DNA of 64,000 nucleotides. It comes from Rhynchospora pubera (taxonomy: Eukaryota > Streptophyta > Magnoliopsida > Poales > Cyperaceae). The notes under the pieces were generated by a model, which had not been told where the DNA came from, searched no databases, and saw only the letters and a list, made by a program, of their open reading frames with translations. Position 1 is the first letter of the stretch. Each line of letters opens with the position of its first letter. The translations under genes and the position numbers were made by a program. The DNA lies in contig CM051460.1 in NCBI GenBank assembly GCA_028095005.1, positions 65,697,676 through 65,761,675 of the forward strand. The letters run 5' to 3'. Positions 33,824-46,092 of this stretch are shown one piece after another.

Positions 33824-35091
33824 TGTCACACCCCACACCGACACACGGGACATGAGGGTGAGGTGGTATCTTCTGCATCTATCCGACAGCCCATCAAACT
33901 ACGTTGCAAACACAAAGAAATAAACAGATGTCAGCTACAAAACTCAGTAACCGGTTAAACAATGTGTTTCTCTATACATAGTTGATAAAACAAATTAAAT
34001 AAGACCAGATTAATCCACATAATAAATAATACATTTCACGAAGATAAGCGAGTCTAGACTAGTCAAATCAATTCAGAGCAAAGTTCCGCTATCAATATTT
34101 TGGTGGCCCCCAAATGCCAACATTTTAATATTTAGGTAGTTTTTCAGATTTTTAAAATTCAAACGTTAAATCCAAACAGTTGATCTTATTAAATTTAATG
34201 AGTGATGTGTTTTCATATAAGTTTTATAAATTTTAGAATTTATTTGATACTCTATCAAATGCTAAAACATGAACGTATTAAAACAAATCTATCATAGTTA
34301 ACAAGGTTCGTTTGTTTTTCTATCTATTGATTGAGTATCAAATAAATTTCAAAATTTACAAAACTTATATGAAAACGTATTGCTTGTTAAACTAAATACG
34401 ATCAACAGTTTGGATTTAACGTTTAAATTTTAAAATTTGAAAAAATAACTTAATAGTAAAATGTTGGTATTTGGGGACAACCAAAATATTGGTAGCGAAA
34501 CTTTCCTCATCAGTAAAACACAAAGTTCATCCCCAGACTCAGGGATCAGGGCTCAAATTCACATACATAAACAATTCGGAATGCAAATTCTAAATCTGAT
34601 ATCCCGCGAAACATACCACATATGAGCGAACATATGCAAGCAAAGCCAAGCAATAATCGAATCAAGCAATAAGAAATTAAATATAAACAAGTTCGGTTAT
34701 CTGACTGATCAATCCATAAGCTCAAGCAAATCGAAATGACTATAACTGCGATGTAGGACTCAAATTTCAAATGGTGGACTATCCAAAGCTAAGTCTGTAT
34801 TCAAGGTTAGTTGGGGAGAGAGAGAGAAATGATTCACAAAATGAATGGAATGAGATTGGAGTCTATTTATATTGGAGATTTCTTAACGGCTACAAAGGTA
34901 AATATATCAAGTAACTTAATAAGTAAAAAAAAAATTATTTAATTACTGTTTCTAAAAATATTGATGGCTATTCATAAAAATATTGATTATTTAGCGGCTA
35001 AGAAAACAAATAGATAGAAATGAATTTTTTCAAATAGGATTTCAAGATTCTAAAGTATTGCAAACAGGTCCTTAAATTTTGAGGTGTTACA
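33824..35091. mobile_element. Candidate solo LTR of a Gypsy-like element with a nested palindromic MITE
   Basis: It starts TGTCACACCCCACACCG and ends GAGGTGTTACA, giving TG/CA ends with matching terminal TGT(C/A)ACACC repeats. The flanks (CCCCC and CCCCA) agree in four of five bases. No coding sequence lies inside. The assignment rests on the terminal motifs only, and the CCCC flank is low-complexity. Confidence 0.35.
34081..34504. mobile_element. Palindromic MITE-like inverted repeat
   Basis: The left end AAAGTTCCGCTATCAATATT and the right end AATATTGGTAGCGAAACTTT are inverted copies, and the arms continue inward for about 150-200 bases. The interior resembles that of the element at 32303-32737 (GTTGATCTT, TATAAGTTTT, GATACT blocks), so the two may share ancestry. 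No clear target duplication. Confidence 0.7.
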
Positions 35092-35096
35092 CCCCA

Positions 35097-36550
35097 ACCC
35101 ACATGAATTAGTAATATAAAAAAAGATTTTAGATTTATCACTTTGACATGAGCAAAATTCATTTTCTTTGACACATTGATTTCCATTTTTTTTACCTTTT
35201 AAGTGAGAGAGACTAGTCAATTTGTGCGTAATTAATTTGCAAAACAGTTTTGGAACTTGTAATTAATTCCGTTGAGACAGCGGAAAGCAATTTAAAGATT
35301 TGTAGCTTGTAAGGGGAAATACGGGAATCAGCATCACTTCATTTATGGTAAGCGCAACAACCCAAACATAAAAAACATCATTCAAATTTATGACCAAGTC
35401 AACATCAAACTTATAAACGTCATTGCGTTTAATCCATTTATAATCCAAAATTAATTAAAGGAATTTTAAGGCTCCCCTGTATATTAATCAGTATTGAAGC
35501 CACTTAATTTTGGTGGGTCCTAAGGACCCAGCTGGAAAAAAAAATTATTTAACATAACACTAATTTGTAAATAAATTAAAAAAAACACACAAGGAGTCAA
35601 AGACCCATTTCAAAAATTTAAAGGACCGATGATGAGCAAGTTGAGTTTGATTTGAATTGCATAGCTATTTTTAGAAAATCGCATAGGGACCTAGCCACAT
35701 TCATTTTTCTCCTTCTATAATGAATTTTATTAAAACAAAATTTAGAATAGAATAGGAGATGTTTGAATAAATAATTGTCTTGTAGTATATATACTAGTGC
35801 AAATATCGTGCATCCATATAATATTTTTTTTTTAGTTTGAGGATTACAACAGACATTATATATAAAAGCTACCATAAAAAACCAAAAGTGCTATTTGGAC
35901 ATTATATAAAACTACAACAAAAAAAAAATCTCAAATATTGTTCTTGCCATGTCAGATCAGAGCGCCATTGAAAATTCCAAATATTGTGCTAACTATAGTG
36001 CCCAACCCAGTCGTACATGTTCCATCTTTATATATTTTATTATATATACAAAGAGAGCTATTCAATGAGATTTCTAATGAAACTATTATGTAAAATTATC
36101 AGAAAATAAAAACTTGTAGGGAATATTGTTGTATTTTGTTTTATTGGGTTGAATGAATATTGGATATATTGTTTTGGATCTTGTATTGTTATTATAGATA
36201 TATTTGATTTTTTATGAATTTTTTATGTTACACTGTTTTAGAATTATCATTTGAAAATTATTATTATACTATGTGTTATAATAAATGTTATCTCGTATAT
36301 ATATATATATATTTTGCAAAAAAAAAAAAATTATGTGACATTGATTTCTAGTTACGCCCTTGAACCATAAATATTCTTCCAACGGAAAATACATTGAACC
36401 AGAAACAATTCAAAAATTTCTTCTTTCTTTTTCTCTTTTTCTTTTTTATGCTTAACGATTTAACATTATAACTATTGTCATTGCCCCCATATAGTCTAAT
36501 AGGTAAAACGTAAGTCCGAAAAACCTTCATTATATATATATAGAGAGAGA
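35097..36550. other. AT-rich intergenic stretch
   Basis: No gene or complete transposon recognised. Short AT microsatellites occur at 36295-36311 and 36530-36540. Confidence 0.5.
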
Positions 36551-36551
36551 G

Positions 36552-38252
36552 AGAGGTAGGCTATTGTCCTATGGATAGGATTGAGGTGTTTTCCTATTAA
36601 GTTTCTAACTGTTGGATGGTGTTAAGATTCATGCTCAGATTAAGATCTCTGGTGTGGATCGCTGCGCTAAAGAGGTTCTACATTAAAAATTTCCGTTCTG
36701 TGTTTCTCTGTTACCTCTGTTACTCGTCTCCTTTATACTTCCTATCTTGCGTTAATTGCTCTTCTCCTCCAAATCGCACAGTCGCACAGAGCTCTTCTAA
36801 GAAAACCAAGAAACCTTGTTTGGGTCGCCTCCTCTCCTCACTTGCTCTCTCTCCCTCACACTCTCCTGAGATCGTACTGGCGACGCCTCCGCCTCAACAC
36901 TTCTAACACAGGTCTATCTCGGCCTCCGTAAACCCTAAAGGTATCTAAGTAAGAATTCCCTTTATTTATAACTCTTAAGCCGTAATTTTATTATCTTTGT
37001 TTATTTTAAGGTTAGATATTTTCTAATTTGTTGTTATTTTGCTTTATTAGATTTAATTTGTTCCCTAAAGTTTTCCTAATTTAATTTTCACTTGGTTAAC
37101 AACAATATGATTATTTCTCTGCACATCTACTGGGCGTGGTTATGTACAATCACCGATTTTTTCCTAATTTTTCACTTGGTTAACAACAATGTGATTATTT
37201 CTCTGTACATTTACTTGGTTAATAACAGGATTTAATTCTGCACAATTTGGTGGTTAGTTTTGTAGTTTTTCAATTTAAATTTGGGGAAAAAATATGCTTA
37301 CTGTTAAGCTCCATTTCTTTTTAAATTAACAGAATTACTTGTAATTGTTTCTAAATTGCATTTTGTACTAACCAGTAGATTGATCTTCTGATGTAGGAAT
37401 GAGCAATCATAGCAATTGTTAAAGCAATTGTACTAACTATGTTTGATTTAAGCAACTGGATGCTTGATTAATGGATGTTTGATGTTTGTAAGTTTGATAG
37501 CAGTATTAGTTTGTGTGTTTGATTAATGGAACTAACATTCCATGCTCTCTTGTATGCTTGACTTTTAATTTGTTGAAATGAAACATCAAAATGTCTCTGG
37601 TAAAACTAGGAACTAACATGCATAAACATCAAAGCAATTGTATCAAAATGGTCAAACTCCATGTTGTTTATAAATTTGTTCTAACACGCATGATGTTCAA
37701 ACTCCATGCTGTTTCAGGTTTAAACAAAAGAAAAAGCATTACATATTTAATTTTGCACAATTTGTCAGGTTTAAACAAGTTCTGATCTAAGATAATTTAG
37801 AATGAGACAACAATAATTCTTGGACTAAAGCACCGTTTAAACAAAAATTAATAAAAAAAAAAAGAAATAGATAGATGAAGAGACTACATTCAAGTTTGAG
37901 AGAGAGAGAGAGAGAGGGGGGGGGGAGGGAGGGGGCGAGATGAATTTCTTCTTCTGCTTCTAGATTTTGAGACAGAGATAGCGAGGCAGGGAGATGGAGA
38001 AGCGTGATTTTTGGAGAGGAGAGGTGATCAATTTCTTTTTTTCTGTCATTCTTCTGTTTACGATTTTTGGAAACGGAGACATGAGTAACGAAAGTGCGGA
38101 GAGAGGAGTAACGGAAAATTTTAACTCACGATCCATCTTCAGCGCAGCGATCCACACCAGAGATCTTGATCTGAGCACAAATCTTAACACCATCCCACGG
38201 TTAGAAATTTAATAGGAAAACACTTCAGTCCTATCCAAAGGACAATAGCCTA

Positions 38253-38257
<5 letters not shown>
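36552..38257. mobile_element. Long-TIR element carrying possible captured host sequence (Pack-MULE-like)
   Basis: Inverted arms of about 118 bp lie at 36552-36670 and 38140-38257; both contain a version of TAGGCTATTGTCC and CTCTGGTGTGGATCGCTGCG. The 1.7-kb interior has no transposase. Next to the left arm is a CT-rich block that looks like a plant 5'UTR, ending AAACCCTAAAG followed by GTATCT, a possible splice donor, and then T-rich intron-like DNA. This suggests capture of the first exon and intron of a host gene. The flanks are (TA)n and (GA)n, so the target duplication cannot be read. Confidence 0.6.
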
Positions 38258-38283
<26 letters not shown>

Positions 38284-38287
<4 letters not shown>

Positions 38288-38687
38288 GATTGCTAAAATG
38301 CTATGCATAGCACGGATGGCTTTCGTGCTACGGATTCGTTCTTGAATTTCATGCTTCAAACAACTGATCCAAACCGTTCATTATCTTCTTCATATTGAAA
38401 TCTCATTAGAAACCAAATTTTACATTTTTTGAATTTTTTTACTATTTTTCTCAGATTTTTTAAAATACATAATCTAATAAATTCTGGACCCTTCAATAAC
38501 AGTGATTTTAAAAATCTGAGAAAAATAATAAAAAAATTTAAAAAAATGTAAAATTTGGTTTCTAATAAGATTTCAACATGTAGAAGATAATGAACGGTTT
38601 GGATCGGTTGTTTGAAGCATGAAATTCAAGAACGAATCCGTAGCACGAAAACCATCCGTGCTATGTATAGCATTTTAGCAATCCTCT
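38284..38687. mobile_element. Palindromic long-TIR MITE in a (TA)n tract
   Basis: The ends are AGAGGATTGCTAAAATGCTA and TAGCATTTTAGCAATCCTCT. The two 404-bp halves are near-perfect inverted copies for about 170 bases each, so the RNA would fold into a long hairpin. (TA)n runs flank both sides. Confidence 0.85.
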
Positions 38688-38730
<43 letters not shown>

Positions 38731-38732
<2 letters not shown>

Positions 38733-39111
38733 GTGGGCTAAAGTGCCATAGATGTCTTTTTTAGACATTTTTTTAAGATCCGAAATTCAATCGGTCGATC
38801 CAAACCGTTCAAATTGATCATCATATTGAAATAACATTGGAGACCAAATTTTACATTTTTTTTAAAATTTTTTGGTATTTATTTTGATATGTTGAAATTG
38901 GAGGGTCTGAAATACTCCAATTATAACGTTTTTTAAAAATATCATAATAAATAGCAAAAAAATTCGAAAAAATGTAAAATTTAGTCTCCAAGAATATTTT
39001 AATGTGGTGAATAACTTCAACGGTTCGAATTGACCATTTGGATTTTGAATCTCGAAAAACAACTCTATGGCACGGGACCCCCTCTGTGCCATCTATGGCA
39101 CATTAGCCATC
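38731..39111. mobile_element. Second palindromic long-TIR MITE next to (TA)n and (GA)n
   Basis: The left end GGTGGGCTAAAGTGCCATAG pairs with the right end CTATGGCACATTAGCCATC. The interior arms share CCAAACCGTTCA and ACCAAATTTTACATTTTTT with the preceding MITE, so they are related. A (TA)n(GA)n run separates the two. Confidence 0.75.
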
Positions 39112-41364
39112 TATATATTTTATTTGTATCATGAGTCGATTTTTCAAAAAGTTCAATAGATCAAATTCTGAAACTCAAAACTTCATTTTTGTACGTCGCA
39201 ATGATACACGAAAAATGTAAGGACTATACATAATTCATGATAAACAAAAAAATAGGTTAGGTCATCATTGTACGTCATTTCAAAATTAATTTTAATATCT
39301 CAAAATTTAAAAAATAATTATACTAAGCTCTGTTATTCTCTCGGGCTATGATTTTAACATATTTTCTTAATTGATTCTCTAGATACAATCACGTGGCACA
39401 TTTTCCCCATTAGTTTGAACTTTGAAGCATAACATAGATAAATTTGTTTTTCCTCTTTTTCGAAATTATTGGCAGTGCCACGCTGCCAAGTATAGATAAA
39501 TGGAAATTGATCTAAAAATCTTCACAATAAAGATGAATTTCATAACCCAAAAACAGTCGGTCATTTTCAAATGCAAAAATACTGAACATTGTGTACCTAA
39601 AACAAAAATGAATGAAACATCGCGCCAAAAGTGTGAATCAAGGCAATTTCATCTCCATTTCATCGTAGTAAGAGAGAGGTTCAATTTATTTGTCTTCACA
39701 GTTTTAGCTGCCACGGTCTGAAAATTTCTAATTATGTGGAATTTTTTGTGCAGCCGTGAGGAAATTATAGATTAAAATAGCCCAAAAATTAGATTAAAAT
39801 TAACTAATATGGTTTTAGCTTATAAAGTGTAGAACAATTGGTTATTTTTTTTAGTAAGCGAACTTCTGGTGTGTTTGGAAGTGTGGTGAATAAGAATAGA
39901 ATAGCTTGTTCAAGAACAAGGGTAGTGAATAAGAAATGGTGAAGAATTGCTTATTTTTAAATTAAGAGATGTTGTTTGGATGTTAAGAATAAGAACAAGA
40001 AAAAATATATAAAATATAAAATATTGATTTGATGTTGGATGGTTAGCTTATTCCAATCTAGTTGTAATATTTTGTTGGAACAAGAATAAGGATCCGAATA
40101 AGCTTTTCGGCTTGTTCTAAAATATATTTGGCAACCTCTAGAATCAGCAATTCCGAATAAGACCTAATTTCAAGAGTTCCAAACATCGTGCACTCAAATA
40201 TGGGGACTATTTTGAGACCTCAATTTCAGCCAAAATAACAAGACAACATTTTATTCTAACTGACATCTATAATGTCAAATATGGAATGAAGTTTTACAAA
40301 TAATACAAAATTGAGTAATGGTTATGTAAATTCAGCTGAAATAAAATTACTAGAATTGTTGAGTAATGGTCAAGAGGGCATGTAAATTAAAGAAATCGTG
40401 TATCAAATGAATAATTATCTCTTTGCCGAATTAGAAAATATATGTTTAACACAATAATACAGTGACAAGGATGATTATTTTGATTATTATTAGAAATTTT
40501 TAATGGTGGCGAAATACTAGTCCAAGAAACTGTAATCCAAACTCTGCTATTAAACACGTAATGGACGTTTCTCTGGAGAGGAATATACTTATATACACGT
40601 TTCTCTGGCCGAACTGCACGTTAAGTCTCCCACGAGGAGGTTTCTTCAAAAAAAAAAAAAAAAAAAAAACTGCACGTTAAGGCTTTTTGTCTTTTTCCTC
40701 TTTCTGGGTCCAAATCCCCTGGGCAACTTTTGAGGCATTTCTGAACTTGTGTTGCAATTTTCCCGAAAGAAATCTTTGTACGATGCAAAGGTATACCAAG
40801 CACCATGTTATTGGTCTATATTGGTGTGTGATTCTCCGTGTCCCCACCAGTGTGATGAATTGTGTGTTGGTGTCAATTACGAAATATATCAGAACTCATT
40901 CAATTCCACACGAAGGTTTGTTTGGTTTTTCCCCAACTAATACTTTTAATGAGAGACGAGAGGACTTAAATTTTAACCAAAAGTACTGACGTGCCAATGA
41001 AATGTTCCTACTTATAATTTCTTAAATTCTAAAATTTGGATGCAAACTTTCCTTTGATAAAACAAACGTTACTTCTTTTAGAAAAAAACAAAAAAAAATT
41101 ACTCTTCATAAGATCCAGAAATACTTTCAAGCTCCTTCTGAAATATTATAATGTGCAGTTTACAAAAAGACAAAAGACAATTACTACTCCGATAACTCTG
41201 ATAATAACACTATTAAAAGCAGAACAAAAAAAATATATTATTTGGACTAAAAGGTAGCTTTTCTTGCCATTTTTGGTTTTTCTCAGCTCAAAATACTAAG
41301 CACTTCTTACTAAAAATTAATTATAACTAACACACAAAATAGCTTTAGAACAACCAAAACTTTT
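39112..41364. other. Intergenic stretch with minor repeats
   Basis: No gene supported. At 39871-40190 GGTGTGTTTGGAAGTG and TTCCAAACATCGTGCAC could be the ends of an old Tourist-like MITE; no duplication is visible. A retroposition footprint at 40612-40681 is listed separately. The last few hundred bases are the 3' side of the exchanger gene. Confidence 0.45.
40612..40681 (+). mobile_element. Short poly(A)-tailed retroposed insertion with target duplication
   Basis: AACTGCACGTTAAG occurs at 40612-40625 and again at 40668-40681. Between the copies lie 22 bases (TCTCCCACGAGGAGG and so on) and about 20 A. A 12-14-bp duplication plus a poly(A) tail is the signature of LINE-driven retroposition of a SINE, a 5'-truncated LINE or a transcript end. 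Confidence 0.75.
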
Positions 41365-44300
41365 TCAGATCCTTGGGAGGAGATGATCATTCGATCCATC
41401 TCCAATTGTCCGTGCATCTGTACCGTCCCCTGCAACATTTTCTGGCACCTCCACGGCGGTTTCGTCGTGGCTGAGCCACACATGCTGCTGCACCACCATG
41501 ATTGACACCTGCTCTCCGTCCAGTGTTGCCAGCATGTCACCTAGAACACCCAGCTCTGTGCACTCGCTCCATTCAGCCAGGCCGCTTGTCAATGGCGACT
41601 GTTCCTGCCGCTTCCTCCTTCCAACTATCACCAAGTCGTACTTCTCACTCGTCGAACTTTGTAGAGTAAACAGAATCACAATTATGCATAACATTTGCTG
41701 CTTGTTTGAGCTTTCAAAGGCTTAATTGATTGGCATGGTAGCACCACCAAGAAGTCTTGATTCAATTTAATTTGGTCTTTCTTTTATCCATTTATGAGTA
41801 TGTATGAAAATTGACATAATATGCAGGCCATATAAAGTTATAAACTTCCATCAATCATTACTTCTTAGAACTTGTGTAAAAGGATTGGTGAAGATAAAAT
41901 ATGGAGTCTCCTATTGTTAATTGATTCATCCTTGTCAATGATTCAATCTCATTAACATCTGTATCATATGCAGTAGTTATACACAAACCTGACAATTGCA
42001 GATGTCCCCTCCCCATCATCCACAAATTTGTCCTCGAACACAGCTCGTTCATTGCTAGCATGCTGCTTCTTAATTCCAGCCATGAATCGCTCATCCTGTG
42101 GGTCCCGTTTGTTTATGTCCTCTTCAGAACTGAGGAGGATGCGCACCACTGTGAGGTGCGTGTTGCGGATCAGGCTCATTCGGGACCCGATTGACAGAGC
42201 ATCACGGTCATCAGGTCCACCGAGGAAGTAGACCCCGATGTGCTGGAAGAGGCTAGTCGGGTGAGCGTATGTGGATCCCGCAGGTATCGAACGATCAACT
42301 AGGATGGCTACTGAACACGGCGCTATGTCCATTACCATGCGGTTTACCATCTGAAATGATTGCTTTGAAGTCTCCCTAATGTACTCAGCATGTGTTAGTG
42401 ATGCTGGAAAACAACAAAACCCAAGCACTTTGGTTTTGTGCAATCTAATTCTCTTGACAATAAACTTTAATTTTTGTACTTTACCAGACTACAGTAACAC
42501 TAAAAACAAGAAATAATAAACTTGCAATATTTTTTGTCAGAGGTGCTTATTGTATTTGTTGGATTCAATTAGCTGTTTAATATTTAAAATAGATATCACC
42601 ATGGGAAAAATAGTATCCATATACAATGCATGATTCATAGAACCTTCGCATTGTAGTTAGCAAATTAACAAAATGTAAAAAAAAAGTACTTCCAATACCT
42701 GGCTCCATCGGACTGTTTATGAAACGGCAAAACAATGAGGCGGGACTTGCATCTCAGTGCAAGAGAGCAGATATCATTATGCATGGTGTTATATGGGCAA
42801 GAGGACACAAATGGTTGGATTGAAAGTGACCCCAGCTCATAATTTTTGTTTTGTTCAAAGTACCGAAATGCATTAACAATCCTGTCGGCAGCATTGAAAG
42901 TACCTCGGTCACGAGGCCGCCTGTACATGCGAAGAAATGAAGAGGTATCACCAGACAAATCTGACAAGTGAAGCACATTAAGTGTGATCGGGCTGGTGGG
43001 GCTAGGGCTGATGGCCTCGAGCAGATCGAGGACGGGGGCCACATGCTCCTCAGTGTGCAAGCAGACCAGCATACGAAATGCTGAGTTGCGCTTTGCATGC
43101 TCTATTGTTCGACGCTTCGTAGCCACTATGCGGGCTGATGGGTTGTAGAGGTACTTGATGAGTGGTGTCGTCACTGTAGTGATTATCATCATGGAGAGGA
43201 TTAAAACTGAGAAATGCTGTGCTGTAGCTTTCTGCAATTATGTAGCAAATGACATTTATGGTGTATGCAGCAATGGAACAAATAATAGTACTCGAAGTTA
43301 TATAAGTACGGTGAACAACTTATTTGAAAACTCTTTTTTTTTCTTTTTCTTTTTTTCTATTTGCAGGAGTATTTGTATATCAAAACCTTCCAGACTGAAA
43401 ACTTCAAATTTGGTTTAGCCCATATCTATCTACTTTTGGAACAATAAGACCATAATATTTCAAAATATTGATATTTTGCATCCAATTCATCAATTTCTTT
43501 TCTCGTGGCCCAGGCTATGTTTCCTGGTTAATGGATGACATAAAGATCAGTTCCACAAGTAACCACTACAATGAAGAGAACATTGTCACTTTGTAATGAA
43601 TTTGTATCTCTCCTATAATATCCAGTGACAAAATTTATCTTCATACAGAAAGGGTAACAATCCTAAATTGCCATGTAAGACAGGCAGAAGTTATATAACT
43701 GTTGACATAGACAAGAAGGGGAGAAAGAAGGAAACCATATAAAATACTTTGCAAGAATAGATCCACACTGAACCTGAGAATCTCCCCAATTGTTGATGAA
43801 AGAAATTTCAATGACACCTTTGATGTTTAACATGAGCCCAAGACAGAATGCATCTCGAACTGACAACTTGTAGAATACACCAGCTGCCAGGGACCCAATC
43901 AACTTCCCAACAAAGCACACGAATGTTATTAGCTCGAGCAGAGTCCACCTGTAAAATGCATATATGATGGTTATGTTCTTTAAGCACTGAGTAATCAAAT
44001 AATTTAGCTCTATAGTACTGGCACCATATCAGTTAGTAGTTACAGTACAATTAGATTTAGAGGTTCAAATTATGCTTGTCATGTACTATCCAACTATCAT
44101 CATGTTACCAGCTGGTATATTATTATTACTTGGTTACGTAGTACTAAGTAGATCGGAATATGTGAAAGAATTCACCTACTAGCCCTGTTTAACTCCTTAA
44201 AATCTGTCCGATACCCAGCCAAAACAACATAGACGGGTAGAAAAATAGAAGTAAAGAATGAGTCCAAATGTTCTGTTAAGGTCCTTCCAAGTGGCATGCC

Positions 44301-45531
44301 ACCTGGCAGGGCCAGACCCAGCATAACTGGGCCCAACATGTACTTGAACCCGAGCACCTCAGTCGTCAATGCAGAGAGCAAAGCAATGATCATCAACCCT
44401 ACAAAATATCTACAACAAAGCATAATAAAATTAAGAGAAATCAACTAATTATTTTTTTTCTCCTTTTTTTCTTTCTCCCAAGTTATATTAAAAAAAAGTG
44501 TAAGAGAGAGTTGAGGTGGTTAATGTTACCCCTCTCCAATTAGCTCCCCAGGAGGTGTCTTTTTCTGGCTGATCCATATAACTGTCGGGCGCAAAACTAC
44601 AAATAGTACAATCACAAATGCGACAAATAATGCAACAATCTCCAATGCAGCTGCCGGGCTGTTTGCCCTGGCAAACAGGATGCCCGCAAAAAATAGAACC
44701 TGTTAACAAGATAATGCCACTTATACATGACTCCCTAATATCTAAATAGTCACTAGTCACTACACATAGATTTTGATGATGTTTCCATGTTACCTTCATG
44801 ACCCAACTACAGACATCACTGACAAGCGAGGCTGACACGGCAATGCGACCAAGGTCAGAGCTGAGCAAGTTCAGTTCACCCAAGGCATCGGTCACAACAG
44901 GAAAGGAGGATAGCGAAAGTCGGACTGCCAGCTCAGCGACAAGAGTCGTGTGTTGCAAATCGACTGGGAATGAGTTGCGCATGGTGTAGAAGAGTATCAG
45001 AGCAAGGGCCAAGGGGAGCACTGAGCTAGCAAAACCAACAGCAACAGCACTACGGGCTGGCCGGCGCAGGAGGCCCAGGTCAGTTCGGGCACTTATGGAG
45101 AATAAGAAAAGGATCAAGGCGATGAGGGATATATTCTCAAGAAGGTACATTCCTCGCTCTGGGAACATCAAGATACGGAACTGTCTGCTCTGCCCCAGCA
45201 CTGACGGCCCCAGCACTATGCCAACCTACAAATGCACATGCATTATTCTTACATACATGTAACATATGTTGATGAGTCTATACAAGAAACATGTGGATAC
45301 CAGGAGTTGGGTGACGACACGGGGCACACCGATGCGCTTGAGCAAAAAATCAGCTATAGAGCAGAATATGAAGATGATGGAAAGTTCAAGGAGGAGCAGT
45401 GGCAGAGCAAAGCGGATCGGGATGTCCCCAAGAAAGATGCCTTGTGAGTTCACCAAGTTGTTGTCATAGCAGGCTTCTGTGAATGGCTTCACTGCCGCCG
45501 GGTCGTAGCCTGACGAGTTCTTCAATGACAT
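41365..45531 (-). CDS. Cation/H+ exchanger of the CHX family (CHX15-like), 817 aa
   Basis: Eight exons: 45531-45301, 45225-44794, 44699-44530, 44409-44176, 43948-43774, 43231-42699, 42375-41989, 41656-41365. All have GT-AG borders and phases that agree. CHX proteins are monovalent cation/proton antiporters of the CPA2 group in endomembranes or plasma membrane. The N-terminal half is a membrane domain of about 10-12 segments: LPLLLLELSIIFIFCSIADF, VGIVLGPSVLG, and the transport core SSFPVVTDALGELNLL followed by SASLVSDVCSW. Here the usual Asn-Asp pair reads Ser-Asp. LAGYRTDF follows later. The cytosolic half has MLVCLHTEEHVAPVLDLLEA, IAPCSVAILVDR and GGPDDRDALS, ending near LTSGLAEWSECTELGVLGDM. 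Its length equals that of intact family members, and no lesion is seen. Confidence 0.93.
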
Positions 45532-46074
45532 TATCCTCCTCTTTCCTTTTATCTTTCTTTTATTTTTTTATTATTATTTTTTTCGTTGCAATCTGTCCTT
45601 TGAAATATGATTTGAAATCATTTGGTTGAAAAGGTCAATGGCTATTGTATCTTGAAATTGAGTGGGATATTGAGTAGGAGGATGGGAAAATTTGTGGGCT
45701 ATTTTTAGAGCTTGAGTTTGATGTGGCAGTTTTAAAACATAGCAAAATATGTGTGGTAAAACCAGACACATTGTAGGGTCTGAGGAGAACACTGGAAGTT
45801 TTTTTTTTATCTGATCATGCTAAATTAGGCCGAATTGCCATGGTGTCACAAATGAAGATTTATTTGAACATGAGCGACACTGATGAGCAAACCACCACAT
45901 AAACCAAAAAACTGAAAGACATGGACTGATGGACCCTACTTTCTGGTCCCACCTGGCATCATTGTGTGGCACTTTGACGGCATGTACATTCAACTGCAAC
46001 GTAGGGATCATGGTTAAACACTAAGATGTTGATTTTGGACTGTTGATGTAGACCACACAACGGGTTATATATTT

Positions 46075-46092
46075 GGGGGGGGGGGGGGGGGG
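46075..46092 (+). repeat. Homopolymer of 18 G
   Basis: Uninterrupted guanines. Similar C runs lie at 30923-30937 (15) and 59368-59385 (18). Confidence 0.9.

Noticed and set aside
39871..40190. A complete Tourist-like MITE
   Set aside because: Only loosely similar ends (GTGTTTGGAA and TTCCAAACA) were seen, without a target duplication or interior match, so it is mentioned only as a possibility.
42376..42443. Extension of exon 7 of the CHX gene to the upstream acceptor TTCCAG
   Set aside because: With the phase left by exon 6 it gives an immediate stop. The acceptor TACATTAG at 42376-42377 keeps the frame and leads straight into the conserved region.
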